Assembly (NCBI GenBank): GCA_963971575.1
Contig: OZ020611.1
Span: 206,254,743-206,318,742, forward strand
Origin: Liopterus haemorrhoidalis
Taxonomy: Eukaryota > Arthropoda > Insecta > Coleoptera > Dytiscidae
Direction of reading: 5' to 3'
DNA: 64,000 nucleotides
The position numbers and the translations under genes were made by a program. Under the pieces are notes generated by a model, which worked only from the letters and a program-made list of their open reading frames with translations, searched no databases and was not told the origin of the DNA. Shown here one piece after another: positions 13,901-28,900 of this stretch. Within the stretch, counting starts at the first letter, position 1. Each line of letters begins with the position of its first letter.

Positions 13901-16900
13901 AGATTGAAAAATCACCTCAAGGGACGTCATTTGGGACCCTCTAAAACATTCAAACGTCCGTAACCGACCAACTGAAAGCTATTCCAGTATCCAAGTTCCA
14001 GAACTGCTATGAGGATTAGAAGAACCGTCTCTACTGCAGTGTCGCTTCCCAAGGAAGCTAAGGAGACAATATTGAATTGTATTTCTATGCGAATAATTTT
14101 ATTTTTTTTTATCAGTGCGTTTACTTAATTTACTCATCTCGTATTGATAATAGTACATACGCTGAGCATATTCAATCATGCAAACAAGGTCTTAAATGTT
14201 GATATAAAATTTTAGAAAATTTTTGTATTTCGGCCACCTCCGCTAACGCAAATAAGTTGTAAGAGAAGATTTTCTATACTTATATTTATTAAAAATGGAC
14301 AGAGACACTTTCTCATCCCAAAATTTAGAATATTTCATATTGATGAATTGCGAGCGAAAAAAATGTAAAATTATTCTTGACGAGCAAATAATACGTACTT
14401 GTAGATACTGCCAAACAGAAGTATAGTATATGGTACTTTTTAAATATACCTACATAAAATAATAAAATAAAAATATTTTCAAATAAGCATCTTTTATTTA
14501 AAAATCTCTCAAACCGACTTGGCCCTCAATCTACCCCTGTGACCTCATCATGACTCGGTCTTAATCGGTTAGAATTCACGATCAGCAACCATATCTAATC
14601 TATATGTATTACTTGACAATCGCTGATTTAGAGTCTTACCTAGTTTTTCACAGTCTTTTAATGTTAATTCTGTGTCCATGGGAGTTGGCTCCGTTGATAT
14701 AGAAGCATGACCATTAGCTTGTTTCACAGCATCCTTTCCTAGCAGTGGTGTCTGTTCAGCCAGTTGCGTGTAATGAGGGTATCTGCCACACAGTCTCGCA
14801 CAACGATGTGCCAATCGACTCATGGCACTGTTGAAATACATCGCTGAAACAAGAAATATAAAACATAAATTTACGCACCTTTAAAAATCATTTTCTAGTC
14901 TATTAGTCTAGATACTAAACTTGAAAAACATTTATAAATTGTTGATATTATTGAGTTAACATTTGCATAAAATATTTTCAGAAAAGTAATTTTCAAATAT
15001 TCTTAATTTCTAAGACTTTTAAATTTTTATTTTATTGTATACTTAACTTGTTAAAAAGTTTTTAAAAAATAATCCTTTTTCCTCATTAAAATTTCAAAAA
15101 TAATTTCACTGATCATTTTCAGCTCTATTTAAACTTTCTAATTACATCAAGCTATCGACCCTTCAAACTTTTAAAAAATAACCTTGAAAATTTAAAACTC
15201 AGAAACATCACTTTTTAATTTAAAGAATATTGGCCGTGAGGCTGTTACATGTGTACCAAACTGTTTGCTAGAAGTAGAAGCTAAACTGGTTGAGCTTAGA
15301 ATAAATGTCAAAAAGAATGATTCAATGCACATCGGATCTAAGAAAAAAAGAAGAAGTAAGTGATTCTGCTATCTCAGATATTTAGTAACGTTGGTGGTAC
15401 TACAGCAGATGTTTTATAAAGGATTCAGAAAGCTAAATAAACCTTTGGAGCACTGACAAACATATGGAAGTTGACGCAATGTCCAAGAAATTTCGAATAT
15501 TTAATATAAACGTTATATTTATGTTTTTGTATGGCAGCGAGCAGCAATGATCGAGAACAAACTATAGATTTTTGTAAATAATTGTCTGAGGAATATATTA
15601 CGTATATTTTTACCAAATACAATTTCAAATGTTATTGGAGAAAATAAATAAAAGACATATCTCGATCGAGATATACCGCAACAACCGCAAGTAGAAGTGA
15701 ATAAGTCACACACACAAAGGTTCCAACAATATAACGAAAGGTGCTCTAAACCAATGATGTCCAACCGAAATCCTTTGCTGGGCTAAAAAAAATCTTATTG
15801 GTCGATTGTGGGCCGCATATATATACAGAATAAAGTAATCACACTACTATATTTTATATCCTTTAATAACTTTATTTAATATCATCAATTAAATTAAAAA
15901 TTAAGCTTCAATTTAAATTTTAATGTGAAACTTGTTTTTTATATTATTTGCTATTTTTTTAAAATCAAATGGTAAGTTAGTCGACGCGTAACGCAATTTA
16001 TTCTTCACATTTTCATCCGTCAGTCTGTTTCGATTCTTTTATTTAACGATTTTAAGTTTCGTGTTACAGCTGTAATGCACATTGGTAGTTGTTTCAGGTT
16101 GGGAAATTTATCGTCCAGAATATATTTTCCGTAAAATTCCAATTGGAGGTCAAATAATTCTATTTATAAATTGGAAGGCGCAAGTTACACATCAACCTCA
16201 AATGGATTTACGAATATTTTGAAAATATTCTCATACTTTTGAATATTTGAGAATCTGTCTTGGAATGCTTTTCACAATTTTATAACTTCGTTGTATATTT
16301 CGAAAAATCTTTGTGATCACTATTATAGTCATTTAATAGCGGAAAATGAATGGCATTATTTGACCTCAATTGAGTTTCATTCATTACATTTACTTGCGCG
16401 CAATTGTATTTTTTTAAATTTTAAGAAGAAACATTTTTGAACATTTAAGAAGGGCCAAAGAAAAACTTCAGTTGGGCCGCATGCAGCCCACGAACTGCTT
16501 GTTGGACATTGTTGCTCGAGACTGACACTCTGAAAGAAGTCAACCAAGAGGAAACCACACATAACCTAGAAGCGAATTATTCTGAAAGAGGTGATAAAAA
16601 TGGGGAATTCTTGGAATGCTGGCAAGAATCGCATCCATTGTAGAAGTTTTGTAGATGCCTTATGCTGCATGTAGGAGTCCGAGGAATAATATGAAGTGAC
16701 AAGACGTTATGTCCCAGAAATTGGTAATCACCAGTCTAAGTTAAGACTGAAATTATAAAATGTTGATTAAAATGGGTTTACTAAATTAAAAAATTCAACT
16801 AATTTAAAATATCTTGTAAGAATAATAAAAGACTAATAGTGTGAGCATAAAGTAAGGATTGCCTCAATAATAGTGTAAGCAACAGGAGTAGTACCAAAAT

Positions 16901-19900
16901 CCATTAGTAGTGAAATAAAATCTTTATCTATCTAAATAAAAATTCCTAGTAGATGATGAATAAGGAAGCGAAATTCAATTACAATGGGCCAAAAAACTTG
17001 TTCTAATAGATACTTATATCTTGTAGATGAAAGTTTTCCTGCTTGTAATGAGAAATTACAAATTATATACTCAATAACCGTTGGTTCCATTGATAAGAGA
17101 CACGGAAGGTCAGTTTTCCGTTTCTAAACCTAGAACACTACATGAAGGTCTCGCACTCAGTTTATCTTTGTCAATGGCGAGAGCTGAAACTGCAGTCAGT
17201 GGAATAAAAAAAAGTGAAACGTTACAAAACAGTCTCATTTAATAACCTTTTGTATATAAGTGGGTTTAAAAAATTTAAACTGTCGACAATTCAACATAGG
17301 GTTACAGATATTTTTCAGGCGGTGGCAAAGCAAAAATAGAACTGGAGTGGCTATAAAATCAGAAGAACAGATGAAAGAAAGGCAACAAATACACTTCACT
17401 GAAGGCCCAGATATGACTAAAGAAGCATAAACCAACCGCCTAAAAGATGGTCTACGAATATAAGAGACGTAATCGGCAAACGCTGCATGAAATTGCTAAA
17501 GTACCAGGCAAGATGGAAACAAAAATTAGAAGACTGGATAGAAGTACAAATCCGGTGAAGGAGTATATAGTTTCAACCAAATTTTTCATACAACAATTAA
17601 ATTTTAGGAATGTTATAGATTTTAACCATTGATTTTGAATATTTACCTGTGATATAAAGTATATATGCCACAACTAAACAGAGCGCCTCATACCACCAGA
17701 CTTTTTCATCTTGTATAACAAAAATCAAAGCCAGTACTGCCACTCCATACATGAAACTGTCTCTAGTGACTGGCCACCAATCCAAATCTAACACCTGAAA
17801 CAAAAAACAAAATGTAACACAGTTTGTGCAATCAACAAATATATTCCGTCACTTGAATTTTTTCATTTGATTACTACTGCATTATTCAGTATTTGGTTGA
17901 CAACAAATTCAGCAACAGGAAATATTACCTTTTTTATTCATCACGCTTCTATTGTATAATTTTACATTAACCTCAAGAGACAATGATTTGGGACCGTTGT
18001 CAATTTTCTAATATTAATGATATTAGTCGGTTGTGAGTTGATATATACAATGGCTATTTTAAAACTTACGAGATCCTGGGAAAAATTTCCTAACTCAACC
18101 CTTTTTGTAAAGTTAAACAGGGTTGATTAAGATATTTTAAAACATAAATATTAAATGGTTGATATTATATTTTACTTAAATGTATAATTTTCTAAATATA
18201 ATTATTCCTCCTCCTCCTTAAGTTTCCAAACCATAGGATGGTTTGCTGCATTTCTCCATGCTTTCCTGTTCTCAGTCAGTCTTTTTAGTTCCACGTACGT
18301 GTTGCAATTCATATCCTCCATTATCTGTTTCATGTACTCTGGTCTTGGTCTACCCTTACTGTTCTTTACCTCGACTGCCCAGTACTCGACTCCAGTATCA
18401 TTTTCACCAGGCCTTCATGTCTTATAATATGTCCAATCCAAACATCTGTAGCGAACCCGGTACGTTACTTTACAACGTACCATTTATTATCAACTAGGTG
18501 GCGAGCCTTATATAACGTCTAATCTCAAACTGAATTGAGATTCCTAAGTAAAGGAGTTCGGGTACTAGGCGTGAGTGTTATCCAGGGTTCATCATTATGA
18601 TATGTGCATTAAATGATGTGTATATGTACTTACCAACCGACTGATAAGGCATCCAGTTAATAGTCTGGATCTTAACTGTTCACTTAAATTCTTAAAGGTG
18701 AAGTTTACACACGTTAAGTAAGACGGTTTAAAATTAATGATTTTGATTTAATAAAAGTAATATTTACAATTAGTTTAAAAGATTAAAATATATATGTATG
18801 AAAATAATGATAAGATAAAACAAAGAGAATCGGATAGACCACCAGAATGCCGACACAGTGTCTCTAATAATTCAACAACTTAGCTGTTAATGCTAACCGG
18901 ACCGAATACTGTCTGTTCTCGTCTTTTTATAAGTCATTTCTAGGCATTTCTAGGAAAAAGGGTTTAAGCATTGTGCAAGGACATACTAGTGTTCAAAGTT
19001 ATCAAGCAATAACTCTGAACAAATGTCTCCTTGAACAATGAACCATTTAAAAATATATTTCTAAAGTTACGTGTTGTAAACGTTAGGTTTCTAATTTTAT
19101 TTTATTATATGAATTCAAAACAATATACCCTTTTTAAAATCCCAAAACATGCCTTTTAAAGAAATTCTCGCGACGGGTGGTTTGTGTAAGTTTGGTCACT
19201 GTTCCGGCGTTCTAAATGGATTCGTTACATATCTCTTCTGTTATGCAACATTCTCCACAGACATGGTTCTTGTTAATACTTCTTCCTTTTTCACTCTATT
19301 TACCCATCGAATTTTCAACTTTCTTCGATAGCACCACACTTCGAATGCTTCTATCCTTTCTTTTTCTTTTGCTCCTAGTGTCTTACTTTCACTTCCATAC
19401 AGTAAGATGCTCTAAACAAAAGTCTTAAGCAGGCTTTTTCTTAGTCTTTTGTTTATGTTATTGATATTAAATTATTTATTTTTTATTAAATGCCACTGAT
19501 GCTTGATTAAGTTTGCTCATCAATTCTCTTTTGCATCTTGCATCCGTTATTATCTTGATATAATTATTACGAACATAAAATGAAATAACTGTTTAATTTA
19601 AAATGTAATTACAAAAACAAAATTAAATTTTAAATTGCCAGATAAAATAGATATTTAACAATGAAAATTAACCCAAACGAAACAAAACTATAAAATATTT
19701 GAGAAAAGACAAAAAAAAAACATATAGCACAATCTGTAGTTTTTGCAGAACAAACTGGAAGTACCTGTTGATTTCTTAAATAAGAACTTCTCTCGTGTTG
19801 GATATCTTAGGATAGAGCTTTTGAAATTAAACAACTTAAATAAAAATATGTTTATAGTTTTATTACGATTTACGAAAAAGTGTATTCTCAATAACGTCTT

Positions 19901-22900
19901 GAAAGTAGTTTTATATAATAGTGTTCATAGTGTCCTTCATTTTGATTTAAACACTTGAGCTATCTGCAGCTTGGAGCATAATGCAAAAAAAAAAAAATAT
20001 TAAAAATATTTCACTATCAAGTACTTTCAAGTTGTACTTTCAAGTAAGTACGACTAGACCAGCGTTGGTGAACCTTTACCTCAGATCAGAATTGAATATT
20101 TAAATAAAAATCTGCCACTTTAAGGTGTAAGTATGTGTGTAGACTCCTCTGCTAATCTCGTTAACTATACATGAGCTAGAATCCTTGTATTTAACGAGTA
20201 TATAACAGGTAATAGTTGAATTCCATCTCGTTATTATTATATTATTACCATATTTGGCGATTTCCCTACCCTGTGTCGTAAATGCACTCGCTTAGACCCA
20301 ACCTTAATTAATCGGAAAGGATAATAAAATACTCGGTTAGTTTCAAAGAATTAAACAAGTTTATTTGATACGTATTTCGGTCTATGAAGCCATCTTCAGA
20401 AATTAAAAGGGTTAGAAATACATTCATGTAAATAGAAAATTTACAAACTATTAGAGAGGAAAGAGTTTTGGAACAAATGTGGCTATAATTAGAAAAACCT
20501 TACCTAAAAGGTAAAATTATATTAGAGAGAGGATTAAAAGGGATTAAGAAGAGGCGGACATCTAAACTCAACTTGTTCATTGATGAGATTTCTTGACTTA
20601 GAAATCGCATTCTTGATTTCAAATTCCTCTAATAAATCCAATTTTAATCCTTTCGGCTGATATGTAAAGGCTAGTACACACTAGTAGACATGTTGCGCGA
20701 TTGTGGTCTCTGAGACGTGTCTCAGGTTGTCTACGAGACATATCTATAGACCAATCTCCGTCTACGGGCCTGTTGCGAAACCAAAAATTGCAGGTCTGAA
20801 GTCTCCCGATCGGAATGGGAGACCGCATGCAACGTTAAACATGTTGCGCAACATTTTGACAGTGTGGACGTCGCTTTAGATATTCTGAAGGTGTACATGA
20901 GGCTCGTGAATGAGTCTCCACTTGCTAGGAAACGCAGCGTGACTGCCAGTCGAAGAGAAGCTGGGATGGTTTCTCTAAATTTTGTATCTTCATTATTATC
21001 CCTCCAACCATCAGAAGCAAATGTTCAAAATCAGTAGGCGTCAGCCGGGTGAAATTCCGAAAACCCATGGCGTCTGCCAGTCTTAATTTATTTAATAATG
21101 CAGTACCGAACCTAGGTCCTTCTGCGAGCACTTCGCGCGTCCACCAACGTTTACAATTTCGCGTTATTTCACTTGTAATTAGCTCTAAGCAGGAACTCAT
21201 TCCACACAAAACAATGTCCTCCAAGGCGGACTGCGACTCTAGACGGTCTATAGATAAATCGCGCAACATGGTCTACTAGTGTGTAGTAGCCTTAAAATTT
21301 CAATGCTAAGTTTCAAAACTAAAAGTATTTCATTTTTTGAAACTAACCGAGTGTTTTATTATCTTTTCCTGTTATTCAGTGTTTTTACCAAACATGAAAT
21401 ACGTTCCCATTTAAAAAATCAAACTTGTTCTTGATATCCTGCCCTTCCGGTTTGTTCCGGAAATTTCCACTTCCTAAATCAAGACTGTTTCGAGTTGGTA
21501 AAAAACAGACAATCCCTGAATTGTAATGAATTTGCAAATGTCTTACACATACGTTATTTGGGTTGCAAACTATAACGGCGAGAGGATAATGGCATACATA
21601 TATGTAATCCCATGTATACATATCTGTTAAGTGTTTTAATCCAAAAATTTCATTTCATAGCTCATTCAAATTTTATTCCCACTTTAAACTTGTGGTAGAA
21701 CTTATACGAATGGTGTGTTGAATATGAACTTCACCTAATGTCAAACGTATCTAAAAGTATAGTACAGGAAAATAAATTTAAGATCGTAGCGCCAAGGTGG
21801 TCAATTTTGAAACGTAGGTAGAGGGTACTTAATATTATTATTATTTAGCTGTGAAAGTAAAATTATAGGAATAAATATATTTTACAAAATTTTGTGAACC
21901 TGTTTTACTATTTTATTAACAAGTAAGTATATACAAATGTTTATAAAGCCATTTTTTTGTATGACACGTCTTTAAAAAAACTATATTTTGTGATTGTTGT
22001 AGGTTATGGCGACAAAATTTTCGTAGTGGATTATTTAAAATATCGGCATTTCCAGATAAGAGAGATTCTAATTGGTGAACTTTTAATAACTTACTTCAAA
22101 GTAGAAGTCGTTGACATTAGTCATACAGATTAAATTTGTTTATATCGATTTGTTTTTGCAAATTCCAATAAAATGGATAGATCTTATTGTTGTGTACCTA
22201 TGTGCAAGTCAAGAAAAAAGAGGAACCCTGAATTATCGTTCCACAGATTTCCACCTACTTCAGACAATTTTAAATTAATAACAAAACTTGGAATCGAAGA
22301 AGTTGTTGTAAAGCTGGATTAGAAAAGAAAAATTAAAAAAAAGTGGTCCATTAGTTGAAAATTTACTTACACTTCCTCTCCTTCATATACAAGGCGTGAA
22401 TTTTTAATTCCATCACCATAACCTACATCACAAAATATTGTTTTTAATTTTTTTTTAGAGACGTGTCATGCAAAAAATGGCTTTATAAACATTTGTATAT
22501 GCTTACTTGATAAAATAGTAAAACAGGTTCACAAAATATTGCAAAATATATTTATTCCTATAATTTTACTTTCACAGCTATGCAACAATAACATTAAGTA
22601 CCCTCCACCTACGTTTCCAAATTAACCACCGCGATGCTACGATCTTAAATTTATTATATAGGAAGTTTGAAAAATACGCCCACTGCACGCATTAGTAATC
22701 CTTAGTAAATGGAAAAGGGGAATAGCGATTTTATATGATACAGCTGTAAATTGAGAATTTACTGCTGTTGCGTTTGTTTCGGTCAACTTATACAGGTGCC
22801 CACCTTACGAAGATGGTTGACAGATTTTATTGTAGATTTGATCTAAAAGCATCGTGTCGGTATAAAATTTTGCTTCAAACTTAGAAAGACTGTGCAGAAA

Positions 22901-25900
22901 CACTTTTGCAAACAACGTTTTGAGACTATGTTCTTAATCTCACCTTTATGTACATTTTCCTGCTAATATTGTTTTTGACTTATTTGCAACTGTATCTAAA
23001 GGTATACAGAATAAATCAAAGAACGCAAAAAAATAAATTAAGATTCAAAGGGTTAAGATAAGAAATTATGTTAATTATATTCCAACTTGATCCTAAAATT
23101 TCCATAAAAATGTTAAATTTAGAAGAAAAAACATGTTTTCTGCATTTCTATTGTCTAAACCCGGGATAGCTTTCTCAAAATCTCAAAATCATGGGATCAT
23201 GGGATTGTATTCCTAGAAAAAGCAATAAATCACATTTCTCTTATGGTTCGGCAGGTTTTGCCGAAGGTCTCAAATATTGTGTTAATTTTAATACTTTCTT
23301 TTTTTTTATAATCGTTTATTACCGGTTCAACAAATACAATTGTTATTCACAGCAGGGATATAAGTGTTAACAATAGTTTTTATTCTTTAGGTGGGGATTA
23401 CATAACTTCCCTAATTTAAATATATGTTATAAAATATAATTATTAAAAATATAATATTAATTAGATTTAGAGCTAGTCTTCTATGTCAGAAAAATCTGAG
23501 CAGAGATCTTGGGATAAGCGTCGCTTCAGTCTTTTATGTAGTCGTTTCTTACAAATGTTGTAGTGTACAGCACTTTCACAGTTGTTTAAGCTTTCTAGAA
23601 AACGTTGAGTTTGTTTTTTGACTTGGGTGGATATTGACGATATTAGGAGTTCATTATGCAATTGCTCGTTTCTGATAAACCAAGGGGCATTTACACTAAT
23701 TCTTAGTATTTTATTTTGGAGAACTTGAACTTTGTTTAGATTAGTTTTGGCGGTGTTTCCCCACACTTCATAGCCGTAAAGTACTAAAGGTTTTATTAGA
23801 GATTTATATAATAGGAGTCCACACTTTGTTTTAAGGGCGGATTTTTAATAGTGGGTATAGTGTATGCTTGTTGCAGTTTGATGTTGTTATGGTGGCTCTA
23901 AAACTTTTTAGTAATGGGCTTATCTAATATCTTCTAACAGGGATCTAACAGACCCCAGCCGGTCATGTTGTTTATAGTAAATCATTGCAAATGACTGAAT
24001 AAACCTTTATTGATACAGGAAACAGTAAAATAAAAACAACAAAAACGCATTAAACACAATACGAAAATTTTTAAAATAGTTAAAAGTTTTTAAACAAGGG
24101 TTTGAAAATAAATTGCATACAACTTTTCAACAGGATCAGAATTAATTAACATACATACATTTTTAAATAACAAATCTCTTTTAAATGGAAATATTTTTAT
24201 CTCCTTTCACATGTACCTACCATGTTATCTAGAAAGAGTATAATTTTAAGAGTAGTTAACATGTCAAACGATGATTCATTGCTGGAAAACATAACGTATT
24301 TTTAAATATCGCAAATAAAAAATACTTTCAGTATATTTAAAATCGATGTACTAATATCTATTACAGTAATTCTGCAGTGTAAGGACACTGTGATCGAAGG
24401 AAATATGATTGACGACAATAGTACTTAGCTGTTAAATTGCAGATAGCGAACCAGTTAAATTAAGCAAAATACATTTTATTTTATTAAAATGGGATAAAAT
24501 ATTTGGGACATTTTTGATTTTTTTAGCGCTACACTTGTATCGAGATATAATAGAATCATCTAGCAAAAATTTGGAATTAATATTAATATTCCACCATTTT
24601 TCTTAGGAAAAGAAAAAAAAACTAAGATGTCTATCTTTATCCTTTCTTGAATGACAGCCAAAAATACTACATTATGTTCTGCTTTTACACTTTTGCACGA
24701 CTTCTGTCGACGTTGTAATTCAAATTCAACGCTAAAATATACGTAATAAGTTCAAACTGTACTGTAATGTTTAGTACAATAATTTGGCATCCAGTTAGCG
24801 TATTCGAATGTATCAATTCTCAATCCCTAGTGAGTGACTATCATCGTTCTACGTTATTTTCTCCAACCAAGTTACCTATTTACATTTTTTTTTTTTTTTA
24901 ATTTGTATTGACCTATTTTAGGGTGGAAAGTCTAAATTTATTCTAAAACGGTAAACCGTAGCTTGTAATGAAGAATATTTTTGAGATCTACGACTCAAAA
25001 TACATAAGTATACACATTTTGAAGTAAATCAGAGGGAAAAAATGTTTTCTTGAAAATCAAAAAATCATAAGGTGTGCCCTTTACGATTTTTTTTTAGTTT
25101 AAGTTGGGATATTAAGCCCCAATTTTTTATAGCATAAGCCAGAATCGTAAACAATATACGAAGATTTCAAAAATTCAAACCGAAGGTCTCTATATTTTAT
25201 TGTACTTAAATGAGAATTTTATAAAATTTCAAAAAAAAAATTGAAAAATTCAGAACTATGCAAAAAAAAAAAAAAAATTGTTTGGGGGTATGATTCAAAA
25301 TGAGGCCTAAGACCCTTTAGAACCGCAAGATATTAAAAATTTCAACCGCAGGTTTATATCTAATGTAGATTTTGAGATAATCTTTCGAAAATTAAATTTT
25401 GCTTAGGAATGTTCTTCGATCTTGCCAAAACTTTTGACTACATCAATCTTGAAATTTTATCGTCAAAATTAAATACATTAGGTATCACGGGTATTGCTAA
25501 TCAGTGGAATACGTCTTTTACACAAAATAGGTCTCAGTTAGTGTCCTTAAATTCAAATTCAAATTTATAATTCTGACACTCGTAAATCTCATACCTATGC
25601 TTTTTTGTTATATGTAAAAGATCTTAATGGTCATTTTCCACCTGGCGGTATAATAAGTCAATACGCAGATGATACGCAGATGATACAAATCTTCTTGTTA
25701 ATAAATCAAATTTCACCGACTCAATTAATTATGCAAATGATTCGTTCTTAACTTTTAATAATTGGTGTGAGGATAATAAACTTCTCTTAAATAAAGGAAA
25801 AACCTCATTTATATATTTCCACAATCCTCAAGCACCATTAACGAGTAGTCCCCTCATACGTACAACTGGCTCGCCGTCATTAACACAATTAACAACTGTC

Positions 25901-28900
25901 AAATTTTTAGGTATAGTTATTCATCAAAACTTACTATAGGCATCCCACATTGACTACATCAATCCTAAATTATCTACAGTTTGTTATATGTTAAAGAGAC
26001 TTAGAGATTTTACTTGTATAATTGCGTTAAATATTTTGCAAAATTTAATTCTGTTATAAATTACGGGATACTGTTTTGGGAAAATGCTTCTGAAGCTAAT
26101 AAATTATTTATACAACAGAAAAAAGCTGTCCACATCATGACCTTTAATTCAGCTAAAACCTCAAGCAAAAATATTTTTTATGAGTTAAACATATTAACTT
26201 CCATCACTGTGTATTTTAGAATGTGTAATGTTTGTTAAAGCCCACCCCGATCTTTTCTTGCAAGATAGAAACTATCATAATTACAACACAAGAACCTCGA
26301 GGAACTGTGTTTATTTTGTTTGACTCTGGATGGTCAGGGACCTCAAAGAGTCAGGCGAAACTAACGTTAAGTTTTTATTTCCTCTGTTTTATTTTGCTAT
26401 TGTTTTAAGGATACCGCGAGGACGCGGCAGGATTAGGACGACCATGTTAGAATGGCGGGTTGATAGCGTCATTTGTAATATGTAACGATAGCAAATATAA
26501 AGTAATGACATATATGACAGATTGTAAATAGTAGATGTTATATACACAAATATATTTTGTAATTTGTGTGCTCCAATTGATATATTTACAAGCGCTAAAA
26601 GCATAACATATGTCATATGTATTTCGCATTATGCATTTTTAAGATAGGATTCAATATTTGTGGTGCTACTGACAATTACTTATGATAAATTCCCTTTAAT
26701 CCTGCCCGAAATATGGGTTTTACCTCAACTAATTTTAAATAAAAACTAAACATACATATGTATACATTTCCACTAGAGCTTTATTTATTAACCATTTTAA
26801 AATTCCAAGAATATAACTAAAAACGGCAGTAATAACTTGTTCATTAAAACCGCGAGCCGCGCGAACATGCCTGACAAATAATTTAATATCGCATGCTTAT
26901 ATTTTAAAACTACTTTAAACTTCTCTTGTACGTTTTACGCTATATTTTTCAAACATAAAATACCTTTTCAATTTAGTGTAACATGAAACAGTTTCGAGCT
27001 TTTAAAGAAGATTAAAAATATATAGTTTTTTGTTGTTTTATTTTTTAAGTAATACGTACCATGTTTGAAAAGAGGCCGCAACATGCAGGCACGGCTAACA
27101 CATTGAAAACGGCTGATCCTAGAATTGTGCCAATGCCCAGATCTCCTTCTGTGATGAATGTACCTACACTGTTGATGAAGAGCTCGGGACTCGAACTTGC
27201 TACTGCCATGAATGTTGCACCTGCCACATCCTCAGCTAAATGAAGACCTGTAAAAAATAACACAATGTAATAGAAAAAAAAAAATTATTTAAAAAATTTT
27301 CTAATAATTTATTATGGTTCGTAGGCAAAGCCATGAAAATCTTTTCTAGTGCAAGCACAAAAAGACCGGTATAACGTCACACATGTGTATGTCTGTCTGT
27401 TTATAGTGGTATTCAACCTGTTTTTAGAGGTTGCGCAACTTTAATTAAATTGTTTTAACCTGTTTGTTTGGGTACAATGATTCTTTGCTTAGATGCAAGG
27501 TGTCTCAAAAGAAATTTTATATTTAGTGGATCGATTAAAAAAAAAGTAAGCCGTATATAGAAAAAATGTTTATTAATTATTAAAATACACTTTTTGGGGA
27601 TTTATTTCTTAAAAATAATATCGTCTAAATGTAGACCCTCGCGTTCTCGGCACTCATTTAATCGAACAGTAAAATTACTTATGACGTCTCGGCAGGTGGA
27701 CTCAGGGATGGCTGCCATTTCGTGACGGATATTTTCTTTCAAATGCGCCAGTGAAGTCGGTTTATTGGCGTAAACTTTAGATTTGAGATAACCCCATAGG
27801 AAAAAGTCCATAGGGGTTAAATCTGGACTGCGTGGAGGCCAATTTAGGAGGCCTCTCCGGGAGATCAATTTGCCTGAGAAAATTTCACGAACGCGTGGCA
27901 GAGACATATTGGACGTGTGTGAAGTTGCTCCGTCCTGTTGGAACCATGTTCTTTGGTTATAACCAGGAAAGTTTTGCAGTTCAGGTACCAAGAAGTTGTC
28001 TAACATCTCCACATAGCGCTCTGAATTCACTGTAACTGCACGCCCCCTTTCGTCTTCAAAAAAGTAAGGGCCGATAATTCCTCGCGCCGATATTGCAGCC
28101 CATACGGTCACTTTAGGCGAATGTAGGGGTTTCTGATGTTTGCGTTTCGGATTCGTTGCACTCCAGTAGCGGCAGTTTTGCTTATTTACGTGGCCATTAA
28201 GATGAAAATGAGCTTCATCCGAAAACAAAATGTTGGTAAACGTTGAAAATCACTCAATCACCTGATTTACGAAATTAAGCCTCTGACTGGCATCTTGGGG
28301 CTTTAATTCTTGCACCAATTGAATTTTGTAGGGGTGCAGCTTTAGGTCTTTGTGCATAATGCGATGTAATGATGATCTATGCACATTTAAAGCACTTGCG
28401 CGCTTCCGAATTGAAAGGTTCGGGTCGTCACGAACAGACTGATTAACATTCTCCACGTTTTCTACCGTTCTTGATGACCTAAGTCGCCCGGATTTTGATT
28501 TATCCAGCGTTGTACCAGTCTCTTCAAACTTTTTAACCCAATGTCGAATGAGAGGAATGCTTGGCGCATCATTTAAGTGGCGAAAACCTCGAATACTACA
28601 GAATTTTCTACGCGCTTCAGTCGCCGAATCACCGTTTTTGTAAAACTCTCGCACGCATAACGCACGGTCTGCTCCCGAGAAACGCTCCATAGCGACTGAA
28701 TTCCCAAGAGCCAGGCTACCGATTGACATAACCCCCGCGCCCCTCGGATACGCTGCGTTCACGCAGTAAGCTAAATAAATATAAAATTTCTTTTGAGACA
28801 CCTTGTACAATGATTTTGGTAAATTTAAAAAATTTTAATAACTTTAAAACTGAGAGTACTACAAATTTCTTAATCACCATTTTCATCATCAGTAAGTCAT

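Larger units (their letters stand above)
9203..14639. other. NCKX intron 5, residual sequence
   Basis: Outside the LINE scraps and mariner remnants listed separately, positions 9720-10110, 11330-12805, 13215-13460 and 14095-14560 are AT-rich and show no gene, RNA or clear repeat. Confidence 0.5.
20320..21370. mobile_element. Penelope-like or other element with inverted ends
   Basis: AATAAAATACTCGGTTAGTT near 20322 is mirrored by an inverted copy ending TTTTATTATC near 21370 (core CTCGGTTAGTTTCAAA). Next to the left copy is TACGTATTTCGGTCTATGAA with CATCTTCAGAAAT, the kind of sequence found at Penelope-like element ends in insects. Removing the Harbinger insertion leaves about 430 bp. The Penelope assignment is by recollection of that end motif only. 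Confidence 0.4.
17795..27059. other. NCKX intron 3, residual sequence
   Basis: Outside the listed elements, positions 17800-18195, 19470-20315, 21380-21765, 22660-23300, 23855-24885 and 26245-27055 are AT-rich and show no gene or RNA signal that I can support. Confidence 0.5.
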
